A stretch of 13,647 bases of DNA from Bacillota bacterium. GTDB lineage: Bacteria; Bacillota; Clostridia; Clostridiales; Clostridiaceae. Positions 1 to 7,003 of this stretch are shown here, piece after piece; position 1 is the first letter of the stretch; every line of letters starts with the position of its first letter. Location of the stretch: NCBI GenBank assembly GCA_023427705.1, contig JAEZAL010000186.1, positions 1-13,647 of the forward strand. Reading direction: 5' to 3'. The translations under genes were made by a program, and so were the position numbers. A model generated the notes under the pieces. That model saw nothing but the letters and a program-made list of their open reading frames with translations, made no database searches and had not been told where the DNA came from.

Positions 1-152
1 GTGAAGATTTTTCTGATGATGGACTTAAATCATTTAGAAGTAAATATAATATTGTAACTGTACCAGGGTTTATTGTTAGTAAAAATGGAGAAATAGAAGT
101 TCGTTGTGATTCTTCAACTCCAGAAGAAGAAATATTATTTATGTTAAAATAA
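1..152 (+). CDS. C-terminal fragment of a thioredoxin-fold-like protein (5' end outside window)
   Basis: The reading frame is open from the left edge (first full codon at position 3) to a TAA at 150-152, giving the last 49 residues of a protein. The segment NIVTVPGFIVSKNGEI looks like the strand, cis-proline (TVP) and following beta hairpin of the thioredoxin fold. The last residues (TPEEEILFML) would form the terminal helix. The active-site half of the domain, where a CXXC would lie, is outside the window, so the redox role is an inference. The gene converges on recQ and is followed by an inverted repeat at 161-220 and an intrinsic terminator at 274-324. That this is the real end of a gene is likely; the family call is tentative. 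Confidence 0.5.
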   Translation, partial: EDFSDDGLKSFRSKYNIVTVPGFIVSKNGEIEVRCDSSTPEEEILFMLK

Positions 153-160
153 AAATAATA

Positions 161-220
161 TTAAAATATCATATCCTGATTCAGTAACAAAATCCAAGTC
201 ATATGGATATGATATTTTAA
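161..220. repeat. Perfect 16-bp inverted repeat with 28-nt loop
   Basis: The arms at 161-176 and 205-220 are exact reverse complements (TTAAAATATCATATCC and its partner) around a 28-nt loop. The repeat begins 8 nt after the stop codon of the partial gene. The stem is AT-rich and has no T-tract after it, so it is not a standard terminator. It could be an mRNA 3'-end stabiliser or a weak terminator that works with the hairpin at 274-318. Confidence 0.55.
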
Positions 221-273
221 CACCTCATAACTAAAGGAATAAATTCCTAAGTATGTGGGAATTTATAAACTTT

Positions 274-324
274 AAGGACTATCATTATGTTATTATATAT
301 TTCATAATGGTAGTCCTTTTATTT
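274..324 (+). terminator. Intrinsic terminator after the partial plus-strand gene
   Basis: The arms 274-289 and 303-318 pair over 16 positions with one U-G wobble in plus-strand RNA. They enclose a 13-nt loop and are followed by TTTTATTT. The site lies between two converging genes. In the minus direction it has only a weak U-tract, so it may end recQ transcripts less well. Confidence 0.7.
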
Positions 325-342
325 AGCTTACTTTATAGAAAT

Positions 343-2781
343 TTATCTCTTAAGTATAATATTTTTTAATATTACCGCTCTTATAGCTTCATATTTAATA
401 TAATCTGGTAAATTCTTTTTAATAGATTGAATCTTATCTATTTCATTTTTGCTAATAGCTTCTAAAATAATCTCTTCATCTTTTTCGTCATAATACTTAT
501 CAAGTTCTATCTCTATACTATAATCTCCTGTAGATTTTATATAATCTGTTATATATCCAAGAATAGTTGAAATTGATATTTCCATATCCTCTGATATAGC
601 TTCTATATTTTCACCCATATTAAGCTTATCTAAAACTATCTCTGAAGCACTTCTAGTTTCCCCATCTATAATAAGTTTTTTCCTCTTCTTTTCTCTCCAA
701 GTAGAATTAATTCCATTTTCTATGATATATTTATCTACCTCATTAATTATAGCAGTCCCATAAGCTTCAATCTTCTTTGGTCCAATTCCACCAATATCCT
801 TTAACTTTTCTAAAGTGTCTGGATAACGTCCACTTATTTCTTTCAAAGTATTTTTGCTTAAAATCATTTGTACAGGAAGATTTAATTTATTAGAGAAATC
901 TTGTCTTATTTCAATAAGTCTTCCTAAAAGTTCCTTATCACTATTAACTTCAAAGTAATCATCTTCTATTTCTTCTGATTCTTCTTTATCCAATGCTGCT
1001 TCCTTTTGGATATTATTTTTTACAATATATTCTTTAATAACTTCTATAAATTTTTCACCGTATCTCTCATATTTAACTTCACCAACACCTGAAATTTCAA
1101 GGATTTCTAATCTATTAATAGGATACTTTATACTCATTTCTCTTAAAGTACCGTCTCCAAATATCATATATGGAGCCTTCTTTTCTTCTTGCGCTATTTC
1201 TTGTCTTAATAAACGTAATTTATCGAATAAATCATTACTTTCTATTCTATTGCTTTCAATATTAACTTCTTTAAGAAGAACTTGAACCTCGCCTTTTATA
1301 ACCTTATAGGATATATTATTTAATGCCACTGTTGAATATTCTTCATTAACATCTATATATCCATGAGCAATTAATATATTTATAAATTCCTTTAAACTAT
1401 CACTTGAATATTCCTTCATTATTCCGTAGGTGCTTAATTCATCAAAGCCTAAATTTAATAATTTCTTGTTTTTAGAACCTCTTAGGACATCTACTATCAT
1501 CCCAACCCCAAAGCTTCTTTTCATTTTATAAATACAAGATATAACTTTTTGTGCATCTATAGTCTTGTCCTTCACTTCACCTTTATTTAAACAATTGCTA
1601 CAATTATCACATTCACCTTCATATGAATCTCCAAAGTATTCTAAAATATATCTTCTATAACAACTATTTATATAAACTAAACTACTCATTTGCTGAAGCT
1701 TTTTATACTGATTATTCTTCCTTATTGGATCTTCAGTACTAACTTCAATTAAGTATTTTTGAGTGATTACATCTGCTGGTGAAAAAAGCATAACACATTC
1801 ACTAGCTTCACCGTCTCTTCCTGCTCTCCCTATCTCTTGGTAATACCCTTCAATATTTTTAGGCATATTATAATGAAGAACATATCTTATATTAGGTTTA
1901 TCAATTCCCATACCAAATGCGTTAGTCGCAACAATTACATTACTTTCATCATTAATAAACTCTTCTTGACACTTAATTCTCTCATCATTTGAAAGCCCTG
2001 CATGATACCTTCCCACATTAATTTTATTTTTCTTTAGTAGCTCATAAATACTTTCAACTTCTCTTCTTGTGGCTGCATATATTATTCCTGAATCATCAGC
2101 ATTATTTTTTATATAATTAAGTAAAAACTTCTTTTTATCAATTCCCTTAACAATATTTATTCTTAAGTTCTCTCTATCAAAACCTGTAATAAATATTCTA
2201 GGTTCTCTAAGCTTTAATAAATTTACAATATCATTTCTTACTTCTTCAGATGCTGTTGCTGTAAAAGCAGTTATAATAGGTCTTTCTATTAGATTTTCAA
2301 TAAATGCTGAAATCCCCTTATAACTTACTCTAAAATCATGACCCCATTGGGATACACAGTGTGCTTCATCAATAGCAATTTGTGCAATTTTCACTTGTGT
2401 TATTGCTGTAATAAACTCATTTGAATGAAGCCTTTCAGGAGCAACATATATTATTTTATATTTATTATTTTCAATCCCATTCATTACCTCATTAAATTCA
2501 TAAGTAGATAAGGAACTATTTAAAAATGCAGAATTTATTCCAATAGAATTTAATGTATCTACTTGGTCTTTCATAAGAGATATAAGTGGTGAAATTACTA
2601 TTGTTATTCCTTCTAAAATTAAAGCTGGTACTTGATAGCAAAGAGATTTTCCTCCTCCAGTTGGCATAATAGCAAGAACATCTTTCCCACTTAATATTTC
2701 ATCTATTATTCTTTCTTGTCCTCTTCTAAAACTCTTATATCCAAAGTACTTTTCTAAAACTTCTAATTTATTTATAGCCAA
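343..2781 (-). CDS. recQ: ATP-dependent DNA helicase RecQ with two HRDC domains
   Basis: This is a superfamily 2, 3'-5' DNA helicase acting in recombination and fork repair. The helicase core carries Walker A TGGGKS (residues 41-46), the DEAH box (138-141) followed by the RecQ signature CVSQWGHDFR, and motif VI QEIGRAGRDG (315-324). A zinc site is visible as C374, C391, C394 and C397, then an RQC winged-helix region. Two HRDC domains follow (about 515-588 and 614-688), then a helix-turn-helix-like tail (about 708-812). At 812 residues it is longer than the roughly 600-residue single-HRDC form. The start is TTG at 2779-2781, chosen because AAAAAGGAG (2788-2796) lies six bases upstream. The gene appears monocistronic, with its own promoter and terminators on both sides. 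Identity is secure. Confidence 0.95.
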   Translation of the reverse strand: MAINKLEVLEKYFGYKSFRRGQERIIDEILSGKDVLAIMPTGGGKSLCYQVPALILEGITIVISPLISLMKDQVDTLNSIGINSAFLNSSLSTYEFNEVMNGIENNKYKIIYVAPERLHSNEFITAITQVKIAQIAIDEAHCVSQWGHDFRVSYKGISAFIENLIERPIITAFTATASEEVRNDIVNLLKLREPRIFITGFDRENLRINIVKGIDKKKFLLNYIKNNADDSGIIYAATRREVESIYELLKKNKINVGRYHAGLSNDERIKCQEEFINDESNVIVATNAFGMGIDKPNIRYVLHYNMPKNIEGYYQEIGRAGRDGEASECVMLFSPADVITQKYLIEVSTEDPIRKNNQYKKLQQMSSLVYINSCYRRYILEYFGDSYEGECDNCSNCLNKGEVKDKTIDAQKVISCIYKMKRSFGVGMIVDVLRGSKNKKLLNLGFDELSTYGIMKEYSSDSLKEFINILIAHGYIDVNEEYSTVALNNISYKVIKGEVQVLLKEVNIESNRIESNDLFDKLRLLRQEIAQEEKKAPYMIFGDGTLREMSIKYPINRLEILEISGVGEVKYERYGEKFIEVIKEYIVKNNIQKEAALDKEESEEIEDDYFEVNSDKELLGRLIEIRQDFSNKLNLPVQMILSKNTLKEISGRYPDTLEKLKDIGGIGPKKIEAYGTAIINEVDKYIIENGINSTWREKKRKKLIIDGETRSASEIVLDKLNMGENIEAISEDMEISISTILGYITDYIKSTGDYSIEIELDKYYDEKDEEIILEAISKNEIDKIQSIKKNLPDYIKYEAIRAVILKNIILKR

Positions 2782-2819
2782 TTTTATCTCCTTTTTATAT
2801 CTGAAATTTATTTATCTTA

Positions 2820-2828
2820 ATTATAGCA
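2820..2828 (-). promoter_or_regulatory. Extended -10 promoter of recQ
   Basis: On the minus strand TGCTATAAT gives a perfect -10 hexamer (2820-2825) with an upstream TG (2827-2828). No good -35 hexamer is seen, as is usual for extended -10 promoters. It lies 38 bp upstream of the TTG start, with the Shine-Dalgarno site between. Confidence 0.6.
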
Positions 2829-2910
2829 CTATATCTGCTATTGTATTCATAACTAAATTACTTTAAATAAAAAGCTATTATAATTTCTAATCTTTTTATA
2901 ATTAAATGCA

Positions 2911-2943
2911 TAATAAAAAGGAACTGCCAAAACAGTTCCTTTT
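2911..2943 (-). terminator. Intrinsic terminator of the rubredoxin/DUF4177 unit
   Basis: The arms AAAAGGAACTG (2916-2926) and CAGTTCCTTTT (2933-2943) pair perfectly around a 6-nt loop. In minus-strand RNA the hairpin is followed by a U-tract (TTTTTATTA). It lies 23 bp past the DUF4177 gene stop and separates that unit from recQ. Confidence 0.85.
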
Positions 2944-2966
2944 AAATTAACCATATGGGTAATTAT

Positions 2967-3170
2967 TTAAGCCATTTTAACAGCTCTTTTAAACATTACT
3001 GAACCCTCATCTTCTCTTGGAATCCAGCCTACACCTTCATTTGGTTTAGTTAAAACTCCAACTAATTCCCATCCTGAATTACCATAGTCATTAAGTTCAT
3101 TTTGTAATTCTTTAGAATCGCCTAAACCCTTTAGCGATGTTAATTTAATTACTTTATATTCCCATCTCAT
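2967..3170 (-). CDS. DUF4177 family small protein
   Basis: This is a 67-residue protein that opens with MRWEYKVIKL and contains GNSGWELVGVL. These are the hallmark strands of the DUF4177 family: an N-terminal W-E-Y-K-V strand, then a short helix and a G-W-E-L-V strand. The family has no assigned biochemical role, and none can be deduced here. There is no signal peptide, membrane segment or Cys motif. The ATG at 3168-3170 is preceded by AAGGAGG (3180-3186), a strong ribosome site. Only 25 bp separate it from the rubredoxin-domain gene upstream, and no promoter was seen in the gap, so the two are probably co-transcribed and end at the terminator at 2911-2943. The family call is confident and the function unknown. 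Confidence 0.8.
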   Translation of the reverse strand: MRWEYKVIKLTSLKGLGDSKELQNELNDYGNSGWELVGVLTKPNEGVGWIPREDEGSVMFKRAVKMA

Positions 3171-3195
3171 ATCTCAATACCTCCTTATAATTTTT

Positions 3196-3531
3196 TTACC
3201 ACTTTCCGTTGGCCATATGTCCTGCAAGTTCTGCCTTACATCTTTGTTTTATTGTCCATGCTTCATTTTTAGCTTTTTCAAATCCATTTACGCATTTTGG
3301 ATCAAGATTTATTTCTATTCCTTCTTGTGCAAGCTTAGCAATCTTATCTGCTAATACTATTAATTCAGCATGAATTGTATTAGTTCTATCTGACGCATAA
3401 ATTTTTTCTGCTTCTTCACTAGTAAGCTCAACAAATTTTTCTTTTCCTAAATTACACTTTGGACAAACTTCTGGTGCTTCAACACCTTCATATACATATC
3501 CACATATAGTACATCTAAATAACTTCTTCAT
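3196..3531 (-). CDS. Rubredoxin-domain protein with helical C-terminal region
   Basis: This is a 111-residue protein. The N-terminal 35 residues form a rubrerythrin-type rubredoxin domain: C7-x2-C10 (CTICGYVYEG) and C23-x2-C26 (CPKC), spaced to bind one iron. Residues 42-111 look helical (an AELIVLADKIAKL stretch and a C-terminal AELAGHMANGKW). I do not see the EXXH di-iron motifs of full rubrerythrin, so this is not a complete rubrerythrin. An electron-transfer role in oxidative-stress defence or another redox pathway is plausible for an anaerobe but is inferred. The ATG at 3529-3531 has AAGGAGA upstream. It is first in a two-gene unit with the DUF4177 gene, and a promoter and PerR-like palindrome lie upstream. 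Confidence 0.8.
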   Translation of the reverse strand: MKKLFRCTICGYVYEGVEAPEVCPKCNLGKEKFVELTSEEAEKIYASDRTNTIHAELIVLADKIAKLAQEGIEINLDPKCVNGFEKAKNEAWTIKQRCKAELAGHMANGKW

Positions 3532-3583
3532 AATTAAATCTCCTTATATTTTAAAATTTTTAATGTTCATTTATTATACTTAA

Positions 3584-3612
3584 ATATTAACTTATTAAAC
3601 ATAAATTGTCAA
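3584..3612 (-). promoter_or_regulatory. Promoter of the rubredoxin-domain/DUF4177 unit
   Basis: The minus strand carries a perfect TTGACA (-35, 3607-3612), a 17-bp spacer and TAATAT (-10, 3584-3589). A second hexamer, TATAAT at 3573-3578, is a better -10 but has no -35 at the right distance. Either could be used. Confidence 0.65.
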
Positions 3613-3613
3613 C

Positions 3614-3628
3614 TAATAATAATTATTA
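3614..3628. promoter_or_regulatory. Candidate PerR-type operator
   Basis: TAATAATAATTATTA reads as a 7-1-7 inverted repeat. It differs from the Bacillus PerR box TTATAATNATTATAA at only two symmetric positions. It abuts the -35 of the rubredoxin-domain promoter and is part of a perfect 16-bp palindrome (3615-3630). PerR control of rubrerythrin-type genes is known in clostridia. The AT-rich background makes chance matches likely, so confidence is low. Confidence 0.35.
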
Positions 3629-3660
3629 TTTATTAATTTTTTTCAAATTTTTTTATACAC

Positions 3661-3705
3661 AAAAAATGTCTATGTAAAGTATAATAATAATACTTTACAT
3701 AGACA
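3661..3705 (-). terminator. Strong intrinsic terminator of the four-gene operon
   Basis: A perfect 16-bp stem (3667-3682 with 3690-3705) around a 7-nt loop is followed in minus-strand RNA by TTTTTT. It lies 20 bp past the stop of the last operon gene and marks the operon end. Confidence 0.9.
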
Positions 3706-3725
3706 CATTATTAATAAGCTATTAT

Positions 3726-4979
3726 TTATATTTCAAAACCTTCACCAGGTGCAAGACACATTGCATTAGTACCTGATTTAACTAAGTTGGATATAACATT
3801 AACTGTTCTTCCTTTAATTGCATGGAAAAGAACTATAGTTTTTGCTTCAAGGTATGTATTATATAACATTACATCTTCATCATCTAAGTGTACCTTGAAA
3901 ATGATATGATCTTTTTGTAAGTTTACTGTATTCGCCTTACAATATTCTTCACCAAATATTTCATTTCCTATTGTTCCTTTTGCTGCATGCCCTGTGATAA
4001 TAACTTTATTTCTACTATCACTTTTTAAACGTTCAAAATAGTATTTTCCTTGAACAGCTGTAAGCATACCATCTTGTGTAAGTATAACAGCTGGCTCATC
4101 CTTTTTACATACTTCTTCACGTTCTTCCATAGTACTTATTTCTACTACATTATTTAATTCTACTGTATTATCAAATTCTTTAACCCATTCAGTCATAGAA
4201 GATAATTTTTTATAATTCTCGATTATTTCCTTATCTACATATAATGTAACGTTATTGAATTTTTCTGATAAGAACTTATAGATATCACATCCACGTCCAT
4301 TTGGAGGTAATGGTAATATCGCTTTTCCTCCTTTTGATATAGTAGAATTAACAGATTCAAATAATAAATTGTATTGTTCTTCTTGGTTTAGTACTTTTCC
4401 TGCATAGGCACAATTAAGTATAGCTGCATCACATTTTCCTGGTTTATCATTTTTAAGTAGCATTGCTTCTTTCACTATATCTCCAGAATAGAATACCTTC
4501 TTTCCTTCAACACTTATTTCAAACCAGATTCCGCCTACAACATGTCCACTACGACCAACAAATATATCAACACCATCAATATTATTTGATCCTATATTAA
4601 GAATTCCAAAGTTAATTTTTTCAACATCTTCATCACTAAATGGAGTAGTTCCATTATTATCTTTAACAAAATTTCTCCACTTATTAACAAACTTTAATGC
4701 AGATGTTGCTGTTGGATTTGAAGCATACACTTTACCTTCATATCCTAAATTATATAGTAATGGTAATGCTGCACTATGATCTTCATGAGCATGAGATAAT
4801 AATACAAATTTAATCTTAGAAACAAAGTCCTTAGTTAAAAGTGGATAATCTCCTATCTTATCACCATTGATTTCTCTTTTAACTCCACAATCTAATAAGA
4901 TAGCTCCATCTGACCATTCAACAGCATAGCAGTTTCTTCCGTTTTCTCCACTGCCACCTATTGCATATAACTTAACCAT
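3726..4979 (-). CDS. Metallo-beta-lactamase-fold hydrolase, beta-CASP-like
   Basis: This is a 417-residue cytoplasmic protein with no signal peptide. Metal-binding motifs are complete: HAHEDH (63-68), GHVVGG with H146, and SGD with D167. The second half carries features of the beta-CASP branch, which includes RNase J and CPSF-type nucleases: GMLTAVQGKYYFERL, then NKVIITGHAAKGTIG with H331, and a late VLFH (H386). A phosphodiester nuclease or hydrolase activity is therefore plausible, but the protein is shorter than RNase J and its substrate is unknown. I chose ATG 4977-4979 because GGAGG (4985-4989) lies five bases before it. The in-frame ATG at 4989-4991 overlaps that ribosome site and has none of its own. 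It follows the mutase-like gene by 21 bp and is the last gene of the operon. Confidence 0.8.
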   Translation of the reverse strand: MVKLYAIGGSGENGRNCYAVEWSDGAILLDCGVKREINGDKIGDYPLLTKDFVSKIKFVLLSHAHEDHSAALPLLYNLGYEGKVYASNPTATSALKFVNKWRNFVKDNNGTTPFSDEDVEKINFGILNIGSNNIDGVDIFVGRSGHVVGGIWFEISVEGKKVFYSGDIVKEAMLLKNDKPGKCDAAILNCAYAGKVLNQEEQYNLLFESVNSTISKGGKAILPLPPNGRGCDIYKFLSEKFNNVTLYVDKEIIENYKKLSSMTEWVKEFDNTVELNNVVEISTMEEREEVCKKDEPAVILTQDGMLTAVQGKYYFERLKSDSRNKVIITGHAAKGTIGNEIFGEEYCKANTVNLQKDHIIFKVHLDDEDVMLYNTYLEAKTIVLFHAIKGRTVNVISNLVKSGTNAMCLAPGEGFEI

Positions 4980-5000
4980 TATTTCCTCCATTCGATTACA

Positions 5001-6245
5001 TTAAGCACCATACTTCTTTGTATGACCTAAGTAATCCATAATTGTAGCCATAAACTGATTACCAGTATAGTTGTTTAATATACCTTTTGATACAGCTCTT
5101 TCTCCACATTCAGTACATTCATCTACTCTTACATTTGGTCCCCATAAGAATGTAGGTACTGGATCTGCACTATGGTCTCTTACATGACAAGGTGTTGAAT
5201 GGTCTGCAATTAATGCTAAATAAGTGTTATCCTTATCTATTTTTGACATCCAATACTTGTACATCTCATCAATTTTTTCAACTATTGCTGCCTTCTTTAG
5301 TGGTTCATTATCATGTCCACAAAGATCTGTTCCCTTAATGTGAACAATAACTAAATCATGATTTTCAAGCTCTTCTAAAGCTTTTTGTGCTTTTCCAAGG
5401 TAATTTGTTTCAAATCCACCTGTATAGCTTTCATCTGTAACGTAATCAAAGTTACACATTTTACCGATTCCAGTTATTGTTTCATCACCAGCAATTACAC
5501 TTACTTTAACTTTTGGGAAAAGGCTTTCTATTGGTGGTAACACCATAGCAGCTGCAGCTCCTCTTGTTATAATAAAGTTTGCTGGATGTTGTCCTCTTTC
5601 AACTCTAGCTTTGTTTACAGGATGGTTATCCCATACTTCCTTAACGTGAAGTTGGAATTTCCATAGAGCTTCTGCACTCTTTTGTACATTGCTTTCATCT
5701 ATAGGACATACTATTTTACTACCTTCACAAGCAGTACCTGGATCAGTGTCAACTATATGCCAATCTAAACCTTCTCCGCTCATAACAACAGCAACTCTGT
5801 GCTCTGTTAATGAAAGTATTTTAAATTTACATCCATCTACCTCATATCCATCAACTGCTTCAATAAGGCTCTTAATTTCTTCTTTATCATTGATACGTCC
5901 TGCTCTTCTATCTAGAACAACTAAATCATTATCTACTGTTCCAAGATTTCCACGGAAAGCAACATCGCCTTTTTTCATATCAAGACCAGCACTAAATGCT
6001 TCTACAGCACCACGTCCTGTATAATATTCATCTGGGTTATATCCAAATAAACAAATATGTCCCCAGTCTGTACCTACTCTACAACCTGGACGGTATGGAT
6101 GAACTAATCCTGTTGATCCTTCTTTACATAATTGGTCCATAGTTGGTGTTTTTGCATACTCTAATGGAGTTAAGTGATTAAGTTCAGCTATAGGACGATC
6201 ACCTAAACCGTCAGAAATAAGTAAAATCCCCTTAGCTTTTCCCAT
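5001..6245 (-). CDS. Archaeal-type phosphoglycerate-mutase-like protein (alkaline phosphatase superfamily)
   Basis: This is a 414-residue, full-length relative of archaeal-type cofactor-independent phosphoglycerate mutase (ApgM, COG3635). Shared marks are the N-terminal ISDGLGDRP (metal ligand D12), FGYNP and YYTGRGA, VAFRGNLGTVD, LDRRAGRI, IKGTDLCGHD (D307, H311), ADHSTP (D348, H349), RDHSADPVP (H358) and a C-terminal KKYGA. All metal ligands are present. At the nucleophile position, family members usually read G-S-D-T-A-H; this protein reads GTDWGH, so Thr59 replaces Ser. Thr nucleophiles occur in other superfamily members such as phosphonoacetate hydrolase and NPP enzymes. Possible roles are a mutase, a phosphatase or phosphonatase, or the proposed homoserine-kinase-like subgroup. 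Its ATG overlaps the stop of the upstream gene by one base (TAATG), indicating translational coupling. The fold is sure; the reaction is not. Confidence 0.8.
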   Translation of the reverse strand: MGKAKGILLISDGLGDRPIAELNHLTPLEYAKTPTMDQLCKEGSTGLVHPYRPGCRVGTDWGHICLFGYNPDEYYTGRGAVEAFSAGLDMKKGDVAFRGNLGTVDNDLVVLDRRAGRINDKEEIKSLIEAVDGYEVDGCKFKILSLTEHRVAVVMSGEGLDWHIVDTDPGTACEGSKIVCPIDESNVQKSAEALWKFQLHVKEVWDNHPVNKARVERGQHPANFIITRGAAAAMVLPPIESLFPKVKVSVIAGDETITGIGKMCNFDYVTDESYTGGFETNYLGKAQKALEELENHDLVIVHIKGTDLCGHDNEPLKKAAIVEKIDEMYKYWMSKIDKDNTYLALIADHSTPCHVRDHSADPVPTFLWGPNVRVDECTECGERAVSKGILNNYTGNQFMATIMDYLGHTKKYGA

Positions 6246-6970
6246 TACACTTCCTCCTTTAATCTCTTATTAAGTACAAATGCTGATATTCCCAGTACAG
6301 CTACCCATAATACAACTTTACTCATAGTACTTCCAACGAATGGCTTACCAAAAGTAAATTTAAATGCTGCATTTCCTGCAACTTTAACATTGCTCTTTAA
6401 AGAAAGTGTACGTTGTCCTTCTTCGTTCATTCCTAAAGTATATTTAGTAACATCTTTAGGTGTAGTTACCATCATTGGCTCCATTCCTTCTGGAAGAGCT
6501 ATTGTAAGATTATACTTTTCAATTTTATTTTGAAGTTTATTAACGAATTGATAATCCATTAATGGATTAGGAATTCCTGTATCAGGTTCATCATTTTCTA
6601 CAGCGTAGAATCCTGGACAGTTTATTTCTGCTTCTACATTTACTTCAGTAGCTGGTGTTTCAGCATTTAAAACGAAGTATTGAACACCGCCAACCTTTTC
6701 TAATTCTACAGAAACTTCTTTACCGTTCATAGATGCAGTAACTATTTCTGAATCAGCAACATTTACAGGGATATAAACTAATCCTTCATCTGAAGATGTT
6801 GCAGTCATTTCTATATATAAAGTGGCATTATTATCTTCTGCTGGTACAAAAGATTCACTATATTGATTAATAACAAAAGAATCCTGAGCTGCATGAGCAA
6901 CTGTTGGATATGCCATAGCTATACCAGCTATACAAAGTGTTGCCAAAATTTTGCTAATTTTTTTCTTCAT
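6245..6970 (-). CDS. Secreted, C-terminally membrane-anchored protein of unknown family
   Basis: I do not recognise this 241-residue protein. It has a clear signal peptide (MKKK, then a hydrophobic core to about residue 25, likely cut at AHA/AQ near residue 28). The extracellular part of about 190 residues is acidic and strand-rich. One transmembrane helix follows near the C-terminus (VVLWVAVLGISAFVL, about 220-234), then a short NKRLKEEV cytoplasmic tail. There is no LPXTG sorting motif and no Cys lipobox. The layout suggests a type I membrane protein facing the outside, perhaps an accessory or sensor for the transporter encoded just upstream. The ATG at 6968-6970 has AAGGAGA upstream. It starts 33 bp after the transporter gene and its stop overlaps the next start, so it is firmly inside the operon. 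Confidence 0.75.
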   Translation of the reverse strand: MKKKISKILATLCIAGIAMAYPTVAHAAQDSFVINQYSESFVPAEDNNATLYIEMTATSSDEGLVYIPVNVADSEIVTASMNGKEVSVELEKVGGVQYFVLNAETPATEVNVEAEINCPGFYAVENDEPDTGIPNPLMDYQFVNKLQNKIEKYNLTIALPEGMEPMMVTTPKDVTKYTLGMNEEGQRTLSLKSNVKVAGNAAFKFTFGKPFVGSTMSKVVLWVAVLGISAFVLNKRLKEEV

Positions 6971-7003
6971 AACTGTTCTCCTTATTTAAATTCTATGATC
7001 TTA

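Noticed and set aside
253..369. A 38-codon plus-strand frame (ATG at 253) encoding a hydrophobic peptide
   Set aside because: No Shine-Dalgarno site at a workable distance, it spans the terminator hairpin at 274-318 and overlaps the end of recQ. A hydrophobic product is expected by chance in AT-rich DNA.
4980..4991. The upstream ATG (4989-4991) as start of the MBL-fold gene
   Set aside because: This ATG overlaps the GGAGG that serves the next in-frame ATG and has no ribosome site of its own.
5689..6024. Plus-strand open frame antisense to the mutase-like gene
   Set aside because: It lies wholly inside a well-supported gene and its translation shows no recognisable family.
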